Shown here piece after piece: positions 57,432-64,000 of a stretch of 64,000 bases of DNA. The position numbers and the translations under genes were made by a program. Under the pieces are notes generated by a model, which ran no database searches, had not been told where the DNA came from, and saw only the letters and a program-made list of their open reading frames with translations. The stretch is from Halomonas sp. M4R1S46. Lineage in GTDB: Bacteria > Pseudomonadota > Gammaproteobacteria > Pseudomonadales > Halomonadaceae. The stretch spans positions 3,224,001 to 3,288,000 of the forward strand of contig NZ_CP107008.1 of the NCBI RefSeq assembly GCF_025725685.1, read 5' to 3'. The first letter of the stretch is position 1, and each line of letters starts with the position of its first letter.

Positions 57432-58820
57432 TCACGAAGAACGGCTAAGCCCTCTTACCGTATCGAGTACCGAGATCAGGCCCAGCCGATCGAACCACTT
57501 CCGTGGCAGGGCCTGATTCATGTGCGAAGCACCGGCATTCCACCAGGGGCCTCGCCCATTCCCGGCTGACTTCCACGCCCGATAGTCGTCCAGACCCAGT
57601 GCCAGAAGCTTACGGCGCCGGGTCCGCGGGCGTTTCCATTGCCGCCAGACCACGTCGCGTAACCGGCGGCGTATCCACCCATCCAGCGCTTCCAGCGGGC
57701 GCTTCACATCGACGAGACTGAAGTAACTGGCCCAGCCCCGCAGGACGGGGGCCAACTCCCTCGTGACGCGCCGAATATGGCGTCCCCTGCCACGCTTGAG
57801 GATCTCGCGGACACGCTGCATCAAGCGTGGCAGGCTGGCCTTGGCCAGCGTCAGCTTCGGCAGCTTGTGCCGGGTCAGCGTGTAGCCCAGATACCCCCGG
57901 TTCCAAGGCCGCTCCACCGCACTCTTGTCACGATTGACCGTCAGCCTGAGCGAGCTCTCGAGAAAATCACTCAGGCTGGCCATGACGCGCTCGCCCGCTC
58001 GCCGACTCCTGACATACACCTGCATATCGTCGGCGTAGCGGCAGAAGCGGTGACCGCGGCGCTCCAGTTCCTTGTCCACGTCATCCAGCAGGATGTTGGC
58101 CAGCAGCGGGCTGAGCGGTCCGCCCTGGGGCGTTCCCTGCCGGCGTGACGCGGCCTGGCAGTCCTGGAACAGACCGGCTTCCAGATAACGACGGATCAGG
58201 CGCAACACCCGCTTGTCGCGGACGCGGCGCGCGACCCGCGCCATCAGCAGGTCGTGGTTCACTCGGTCGAAGAAGGCTTCCAGGTCGAGGTCGACCACCC
58301 AGCGGTGGCCGGCCGTGACATGGGTCTTCATCGCCGCGACAGCCTGCTGGGCGCTGCGTTTGGGGCGGTAGCCGTAGCTCGATGCGGAGAAGCTCGGATC
58401 GAAGAGCGGCGTCAGCACCTGCAGCAGCGCCTGCTGGATCAGCCGGTCGGTGACCGTGGGGATGCCGAGCTGTCGTGTCCCGCCCTTGGACTTGGGGATC
58501 TCGACGGCTCGGACTGGGCTGGGGTGGTACTCACCGGCCAGCAGCCGCTCGCGCAGCGTCGGCCAGTGCTGTTTCAGGTGGTCAGCCAACTGCTCCACCG
58601 TCATGCCATCGGCACCCGGCGCGCCTTTGTTGGCGACCACCCTCCGGTAAGCCCGCGCCATGTTAGCCTTCTCTACCACGGCCTCCATGAGCGGGGCGGG
58701 CTCCGCTTTCGTCCACGATGACGACGCCGGGACCGTCTCGACGCCCACCGGCCGAGACTCGGGGTGCTGCCCCTGCCCCTCTGGGTGGGTGGCGGTATCA
58801 GCGCCGCTTTCTGTCTTCAT
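57432..58820 (-). CDS. ltrA: Group II intron reverse transcriptase/maturase
   Basis: A 462-residue intron-encoded protein. RT motifs are complete: GADGMTVEQLADHL (RT0), VEIPKSKGGTRQLGIPTVTDRLIQQALLQVLTPLFDPSF (1-2), VVDLDLEAFFDRVNHDLLM (3), RRQGTPQGGPLSPLLANILLDDVDKEL (4), RFCRYADDMQVYVRS (5, catalytic YADD) and NRGYLGYTLTR (7). The maturase X/GIIM domain is WIRRRLRDVVWRQWKRPRTRRRKLLALGLDDYRAWKSAGNGRGPWWNAG. There is no C-terminal HNH endonuclease, as expected for class IIC. GAGGATCGATC precedes the ATG at 58820; a longer start at 58841 is possible. The frame is intact, so the intron may be active. Confidence 0.93.
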   Translation of the reverse strand: MKTESGADTATHPEGQGQHPESRPVGVETVPASSSWTKAEPAPLMEAVVEKANMARAYRRVVANKGAPGADGMTVEQLADHLKQHWPTLRERLLAGEYHPSPVRAVEIPKSKGGTRQLGIPTVTDRLIQQALLQVLTPLFDPSFSASSYGYRPKRSAQQAVAAMKTHVTAGHRWVVDLDLEAFFDRVNHDLLMARVARRVRDKRVLRLIRRYLEAGLFQDCQAASRRQGTPQGGPLSPLLANILLDDVDKELERRGHRFCRYADDMQVYVRSRRAGERVMASLSDFLESSLRLTVNRDKSAVERPWNRGYLGYTLTRHKLPKLTLAKASLPRLMQRVREILKRGRGRHIRRVTRELAPVLRGWASYFSLVDVKRPLEALDGWIRRRLRDVVWRQWKRPRTRRRKLLALGLDDYRAWKSAGNGRGPWWNAGASHMNQALPRKWFDRLGLISVLDTVRGLSRSS

Positions 58821-59286
58821 GATCGATCCTCGAGACGTCATCGCCTACTCGCGGTTCTTCATGTTCGGCCCTTGGTGCCGCGGTGAACCGGCACTTACTA
58901 TGGCCTCTGCTGACGTCTGGTGGCCCATCCCGCCGCCTCTCGACGCCGGTAGCACCGTGGCAGACCACCAGACCTCCCAGGGTAAGACGCGCGACCTTCC
59001 CGCTTATGCCTGTCGGATTTACGTCATGGCGTTCCGTGCAAGTACTGGGCTTTGATGATTGATGCCATCTCACCCCGCCATGACGCCTCATATCCGCTTC
59101 CTGTTCGTCAGGCCAGCGTTTTGCCTCGAGCTGCCTTCAGATTCCCCCTCGCGGGAGACACCCTTGCCGTCGGCTAGCACTTCCCCTTGCCGGGCGTGCA
59201 GGGGACTTTCACCCCCAAGTCATCCCGAGGCATCACCCTCGGGAACAGCGCCAGTCAGGCGCTGCGCGCCATGCCTGGCGCACATC

Positions 59287-59315
59287 AAAAAGCCCGTGGC
59301 ATCTCTGCCACGGGC
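59287..59315 (-). terminator. Porin gene terminator used as intron target
   Basis: On the minus strand GCCCGTGGCA / TGCCACGGGC forms a perfect 10-base stem with a four-base loop, followed by TTTTT. It ends the LamB-type porin gene (stop at 59358) and is followed after three bases by the intron. Confidence 0.93.
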
Positions 59316-59357
59316 AAGCATCGAAACAGCCAGCGATCCGGCACAGAGGCCGCGTCG

Positions 59358-60860
59358 TCAGAACCAGATCTCGCTCTGCACGCCGAAGGCCCACTCGCTG
59401 CCGGCGAAGCCTTCACTGCCGAAGGCATCGTCATCGCTGAAGCCGTTGAGCTCCTCGTCCCAGTCGCTCCAGGAGGCGAACAGGCGAACCTCCGGACGCT
59501 TCCAGAAACCGCCCACCTCGGGCTTGAAGGTCGGGGCGATGGTCAGCTTGGTATAGCCACCTTCAGCCGCATTGCCGGCCGGGCCCTGGTCGAGATCCAT
59601 CCACTGGTAGGTCGCCTCGTACTGCATCTCGAAGTTGTCGGTGATCTCGTTGGCCAGGCGGGTGTTGAAGGTCGCCCAGGCATACTCGTCACCCTCGGCC
59701 AAACGGTCCTCGCTGACCTCGGCGAGGATGGCCGGGGCGATGCGCCACTTGGGAGCCAGATAGGTGGTGCCATAGAGGCCGACGCGGGTCGCCGTCGCAT
59801 CCTCGGTCAACTGGCCGTTGCCGCCGATCACCTTGACCTCGGCGCCCAGGCCCTGGCCGTGCATCACCGCCGCCTTGAAGTTGCCCTCGCTCAGCCCGAA
59901 GAAGCTGTCGCCATGGTAGGCCACCATGGTGTGGAAGCCATCATCGGCGGCGGTGGAACCGTTCAGGATGTCACGCTCATCGTTGTCGGCGGCGGACAGG
60001 CCGCTGACCATCCACTGCCAGTTACCGAAGTAGTTGTTGGCAGTCAGCGTCAGGTTGTCGGTGTCGTCGGTGATCTCCGACTCCTCGGTGGGGAAATCGC
60101 TGTAGCTGCGTCCATAGAGCGAGAAGTTGGCCTTCCAGTTGTCGGCCAGCTGGACATCGTAGATACCGGCACCGGTACCGGCCAGGAACACGAAGTCGGT
60201 GTCCATCCAGTGGATATCGAAGTTGTCGCGGTCGAAACGCTTGCCGGCCCAGATCGAGGCATCCTCGAATGCCCCGGTGAAGGTCGGCAGCTCGCTGAAC
60301 TCGACATAGACGTTGCGCACGTTGAGGTTCGATTCCTCGGCGGTCCAGTCGTTGCTGGTCCGCACACCGTCGGCGAACATCATGCGGTAATCGGCGACGG
60401 CGCCATTATCGAAGCGCTGCCGGTAGTTCAGCTTCGCCTCGGCGTAGGTATCCGGCTCGTTCCCCAGGCGACCGACGTTACCGCCCAGGGGGCCTGCCGG
60501 CGTCACGCCCGGGCCACCGGGAATGCTCTTGTGATCGTCCCCGATCAGCAGCCCCGAGCGGGCATAGGCACCGAAACTGAAGCCCTCGTCACTGTCGGCC
60601 TTCTCCTCGACCCTGGCCAGGCGTTCCTCGATCTCGTCTTCCGACAGGCGATCCTCGGCCTGCCGTTCGGCCAGCTCGGCACGCTGCTCGGCGGCCTCGG
60701 CGCGCCGCTCGGCGGCGACGATGCGCTGTTCCAGCTCCGCGAGGCGCGCCTCGAGACTGTCCTGGCCCTGGGCACTGGCCAGGCCGCTGGCCCCGAGGCC
60801 GGCGGCGGCGATGGCGATGGCGAGCGGAGACTTGAGCTTGCGGATTTCGGGGAATGTCAT
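59358..60860 (-). CDS. lamB: LamB-type maltoporin / carbohydrate porin
   Basis: A 500-residue outer-membrane porin. A signal peptide (LAIAIAAAGLGASGLASAQ) is followed by an Ala/Glu/Arg coiled coil (about 33-90), as in coiled-coil-bearing sugar porins, then the LamB barrel: GFSFGAYARSGLLIG, ASIWAGKRFDRDNFDIHWMDTDFVFLAGTGAGIYDVQL, RPEVRLFASWSDWDEELNG and the terminal aromatic GSEWAFGVQSEIWF. Length exceeds E. coli LamB (446) mainly through the coiled coil. It is divergent from a MalEFG-type transporter and shares LacI-type operators, which supports uptake of maltose-, trehalose- or alpha-glucoside-type sugars. Confidence 0.85.
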   Translation of the reverse strand: MTFPEIRKLKSPLAIAIAAAGLGASGLASAQGQDSLEARLAELEQRIVAAERRAEAAEQRAELAERQAEDRLSEDEIEERLARVEEKADSDEGFSFGAYARSGLLIGDDHKSIPGGPGVTPAGPLGGNVGRLGNEPDTYAEAKLNYRQRFDNGAVADYRMMFADGVRTSNDWTAEESNLNVRNVYVEFSELPTFTGAFEDASIWAGKRFDRDNFDIHWMDTDFVFLAGTGAGIYDVQLADNWKANFSLYGRSYSDFPTEESEITDDTDNLTLTANNYFGNWQWMVSGLSAADNDERDILNGSTAADDGFHTMVAYHGDSFFGLSEGNFKAAVMHGQGLGAEVKVIGGNGQLTEDATATRVGLYGTTYLAPKWRIAPAILAEVSEDRLAEGDEYAWATFNTRLANEITDNFEMQYEATYQWMDLDQGPAGNAAEGGYTKLTIAPTFKPEVGGFWKRPEVRLFASWSDWDEELNGFSDDDAFGSEGFAGSEWAFGVQSEIWF

Positions 60861-61009
60861 GGTGATAATCGCCCTTTGTTGTTGTCGCGGGAGGTCATGT
60901 CGAACAACGTGTCATGCGCCAGGGATAAGGCGTCTCGCCGTCCTGCCTGTGGGGCCCTTGCCGCGGGAGCGGTCGACCGGGGCACGGGGGCATGAAACAC
61001 GCCCCGAAA

Positions 61010-61023
61010 CTTAATCGATTAAG
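61010..61023. promoter_or_regulatory. LacI-family operator, lamB side
   Basis: CTTAATCGATTAAG is a perfect 14-base palindrome with the central CG typical of LacI/GalR-family operators. It lies 150 bases upstream of the porin start. Confidence 0.75.
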
Positions 61024-61218
61024 CATCAGGGGACAAAAAAAAATTGTAATATTACGACTTATGTCTAATCGGGAAGCCGGAACCTCTCAAATATTAGTAA
61101 AATTACTCAATTAATTGGCTTGCTAGTAATGATCACGCTCTCATCCCCCGATATTTCTGTGACGAAAGTCTAGGTTGCAGTCCGGCGTCACCGCCGCTTA
61201 ACTGGGCGGCACGCTCAT

Positions 61219-61232
61219 CTTAATCGTTTAAG
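61219..61232. promoter_or_regulatory. LacI-family operator, malE side
   Basis: CTTAATCGTTTAAG differs by one base from the perfect palindrome 209 bases away. It lies about 93 bases before the binding-protein gene. The pair could be bridged by one LacI-type tetramer controlling both genes; the regulator gene is not in the window. Confidence 0.72.
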
Positions 61233-61324
61233 AGGCCTTCAGGCCCACCTACCATGAGCGACGGTAAGGGTGTCTCAATGGATCACGCCCGGTCCCGGAC
61301 AACAACAAGCGACGAGGAAACGCC

Positions 61325-62596
61325 ATGCACAACAAGACCCTGATCGCCTCCGCGCTCACCCTGGCCGGAGCCGCGAGCGCCGCCGGCCCGGCCCTGGCCG
61401 CGGAACTGACCATCTCCTGTGGCGCCGTGGGCGCCGAACTGACCCTGTGCCAGCAGGGCGTGGCGGCGTGGGAGGAGAAGACCGGCCACCAGGTCGACAT
61501 CGTCTCCACCCCCAACTCCTCCACCGAGCGCCTGTCGCTGTACCAGCAGATCCTGTCCGCCCAGTCCAGCGACATCGACGTGATGCAGATCGACGTGGTG
61601 TGGCCGGGACTGCTGGCCAACCACCTGCTCGATCTCAACGAGACGCTCGGCGAGGACGCTGCCGCGGGCCACTTCGAGACCATCGTCGCCAACAACACCG
61701 TCGATGATCGCCTGGTGGCGATGCCCTGGTTCACCGACGCCGGTGTGCTGTACTACCGCAAGGACCTGCTCGAGAAGCACGGTTTCGAGGCCCCCGAGAC
61801 CTGGGCCGAACTCACCGACATCGCCACGGAGATCCAGGCCGCCGAACGCGAGGCCGGCAACGACAGGATGTGGGGCTATGTCTTCCAGGGGCGCGCCTAC
61901 GAGGGCCTGACCTGCAACGCCCTGGAATGGGTGGCGAGCCACGGCGGCGGCACCCTCGTCGATGCCGAGGGCGAGATCACCATCGACAACCCCCAGGCCG
62001 CCGCGGCCCTCGACCTGGCCGCCACCTGGCCCGGCGAGATCTCGCCTGCCGGCGTGCTCAACTACACCGAGGAGGAAGCCCGCGGCATCTTCCAGTCCGG
62101 CAATGCGGTGTTCATGCGCAACTGGCCCTATGCCTGGTCGCTGGCCCAGAGCGAGGACAGCGACGTGGCCGGCAAGGTCGGCGTGGTCAAGCTGCCCCAC
62201 GGCCCCGACGGCGACAGTGCGGCGACGCTGGGCGGCTGGAACCTGGCGGTCTCCAAGTATACCGAGAATCGTGAAGCCGCCGCCGACCTGGTGGCCTTCC
62301 TGACCTCCGAGGCCGAGCAGAAGCGCCGCGCCATCGAGGGCGCCTACAACCCCACCCTCACCTCGCTCTACCAGGATGAAGAGGTCCTCGAGGCGGTGCC
62401 CTTCTTCGGCACCCTCTATGACACCTTCACCAATGCCGTGGCCCGCCCCTCCGCCGTCACCGGCGACCACTACGGCCGGGTCAGCAATGGCTTCTTCAAC
62501 GCCGTGCATGACGTGATGTCCGGCAACCAGAGCGGTGCCGAGGCCGTGTCCCGGCTGGACAGCGAGCTGTCCCGCATCAAGCGTCGTCGTTGGTAA
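61325..62596 (+). CDS. Sugar ABC transporter substrate-binding protein (MalE/ThuE type)
   Basis: A 423-residue family 1 extracellular solute-binding protein with signal peptide (LIASALTLAGAASAAGPALAAE). ELTLCQQGVAAWEEKTGHQVDIVSTPNSSTERLSLYQQILSAQSSDIDVMQIDVVWPGLLANHLLDL is close to trehalose/maltose-binding ThuE-type proteins, and VFMRNWPYAWSLAQ and LGGWNLAVSKYTENREAAADLVAFLTS are further family blocks. It is the first gene of a transporter operon followed by two permeases. Likely cargo is trehalose, maltose, sucrose or another alpha-glucoside. Confidence 0.88.
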   Translation: MHNKTLIASALTLAGAASAAGPALAAELTISCGAVGAELTLCQQGVAAWEEKTGHQVDIVSTPNSSTERLSLYQQILSAQSSDIDVMQIDVVWPGLLANHLLDLNETLGEDAAAGHFETIVANNTVDDRLVAMPWFTDAGVLYYRKDLLEKHGFEAPETWAELTDIATEIQAAEREAGNDRMWGYVFQGRAYEGLTCNALEWVASHGGGTLVDAEGEITIDNPQAAAALDLAATWPGEISPAGVLNYTEEEARGIFQSGNAVFMRNWPYAWSLAQSEDSDVAGKVGVVKLPHGPDGDSAATLGGWNLAVSKYTENREAAADLVAFLTSEAEQKRRAIEGAYNPTLTSLYQDEEVLEAVPFFGTLYDTFTNAVARPSAVTGDHYGRVSNGFFNAVHDVMSGNQSGAEAVSRLDSELSRIKRRRW

Positions 62597-62610
62597 CCCA
62601 GGAGGCCTCC

Positions 62611-63593
<983 letters not shown>

Positions 63594-63597
<4 letters not shown>

Positions 63598-64000
63598 ACC
63601 AGTATCAGCTGATCAAGCTCGCCAAACGGGTCGGGCTCTATGCCCTGATCGCCGTGGTGATGGTCTACGCCATCTTCCCCTTCTACTATGCCGTGATCAC
63701 CTCGCTGAAGCCCTCCAGCGAGCTGTTTCGGGTCGATTTCTGGCTGTCGTCGCTGGACTTCGGCAACTACGTGCAGATCTTCACCCAGAAGAGCTTCGTG
63801 CGGGCCATCTTCAACTCCATCCTCATCTCGCTGTCGGTGGTGCTCATCGCCCTGCTGCTGGGCATCACCGCCTCCTACGCCCTGGGCCGGGTACGCTTCC
63901 GTGGCCGCACCACGGTGATGCTGACGATCCTCGGCGTGTCGATGTTCCCCCAGGTGGCGGTGCTCTCCGGGCTGTTCGAGGTCATCCGCGCGCTGAACCT
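63594..64000 (+). CDS. Sugar ABC transporter permease (MalG type), cut by window end
   Basis: The first 135 codons of a MalG-type permease; the gene continues past the end. Visible are the first helix (VGLYALIAVVMVYAIFPFYYAVITSLKPSSELF), the periplasmic NYVQIFTQKSFVRAIFNSILISLSVV and the second and third helices with RVRFRGRTTVMLTILGVSMFPQVAVLSGLFEV. The start overlaps the malF-type stop. It should be followed by an ATPase gene or a glucosidase, not visible here. Confidence 0.9.

Larger units (their letters stand above)
57360..59283 (-). mobile_element. Group II intron, class IIC type
   Basis: A complete intron of about 1,924 bases on the minus strand. The 5' end is GTGCGCCAGGCATGGCG (from 59283), the consensus GUGYG start; the 3' end follows domain VI and finishes CTACTCGAT at 57360. 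About 460 bases of structured RNA precede the maturase gene. The upstream exon is TTTTTGAT, the tail of the porin gene's terminator: the stem-loop at 59292-59315 ends four bases from the T-tract and eight from the intron. Insertion behind a terminator hairpin is the hallmark of class IIC introns. Exact ends are by consensus, with an uncertainty of a few bases because the 3' exon also begins GTGCG. Confidence 0.88.
60861..61324. promoter_or_regulatory. Divergent lamB-malE control region
   Basis: A 464-base gap, unusually AT-rich between 61024 and 61160. It holds two LacI-type operators (annotated separately), two GTAA-N2-TTAC palindromes at 61046-61055 (GTAATATTAC) and 61097-61106 (GTAAAATTAC) 51 bases apart, and promoters for both genes. 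No open frame with a ribosome site is present. Confidence 0.7.

Noticed and set aside
57432..58820. Reverse transcriptase as a retron or diversity-generating element
   Set aside because: The X/GIIM maturase domain, GTGCG 5' end, domain V/VI and terminator-adjacent insertion identify a group II intron; no msr/msd or template/variable repeats are seen.

Overview
The window is a very GC-rich, densely coded stretch of a bacterial chromosome. Gene content points to a moderately halophilic gammaproteobacterium of the Halomonas group: a complete ectoine/hydroxyectoine breakdown cluster with its MocR-type regulator, a BetT-type BCCT transporter behind a BetI-like operator, an NfeD-slipin pair, and single-copy metabolic islands packed with ATGA start/stop overlaps. 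Genus is inferred from gene content, not from a marker gene.

Layout. 1-2.4 kb: slipin and NfeD membrane-protease pair (minus). 2.5-3.4 kb: divergent ABM and VOC genes, ending in a strong terminator. 3.5-8.3 kb: a phosphotransferase translationally coupled to a YnjBCD-type ABC importer. 8.3-10.7 kb: minus-strand operon of DUF3179, a membrane protein and a YiiX-like papain-fold hydrolase. 10.8-14.3 kb: two glycosyltransferases of the TIGR04283/TIGR04282 type, an ECF sigma factor with a small zinc-finger anti-sigma protein, DUF302 and DUF3047 proteins.

14.3-32.8 kb is the centrepiece. A run of minus-strand genes reads doeA-doeB-doeX, then a four-gene cassette (carbon-nitrogen hydrolase, ATP-grasp ligase, C45 Ntn-type acyltransferase/hydrolase, large Orn/Lys/Arg decarboxylase), then doeC-doeD-eutB-eutC and a type II haloacid dehalogenase. 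The divergent MocR regulator enuR and a GhrA-type reductase lie upstream on the plus strand. DoeA/B open ectoine and deacetylate it to 2,4-diaminobutyrate, DoeD/C convert that to aspartate, and EutB/C are the hydroxyectoine-linked enzymes. The four-gene cassette has no role I can name from the doe pathway and is the best candidate for an undescribed amine/amide pathway. The doeA-enuR intergenic region carries three copies of a TCATGACAATT operator. No ectoine transporter is in the window.

32.9-49.2 kb: nicotinamidase and nicotinate phosphoribosyltransferase, PfpI, DUF3108, a LysO-type lysine exporter followed by a tandem duplication of its last 109 bp, a BaeSR-type two-component system with a Spy/CpxP-like protein, betT, a nitrilase with an HD-GYP protein, small proteins (DOPA dioxygenase family, CreA, an unknown), then convergent alcohol and aldehyde dehydrogenases. 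49.4-56.7 kb: sulfite oxidase, a LuxR-type response regulator, a multi-PAS hybrid kinase, a FIST sensor and an AcoR-like GAF protein lacking its AAA+ and HTH parts. Together with the two dehydrogenases this resembles the ErcS'/ErdR type alcohol-oxidation control modules.

57.3-59.3 kb is a group II intron of class IIC type, sitting directly behind the transcription terminator of the next gene, a LamB-type porin. The porin is divergent from a MalEFG-type sugar ABC transporter that runs off the end of the window; the intergenic region holds two LacI-type operators. I saw no tRNA, rRNA, CRISPR array or prophage.
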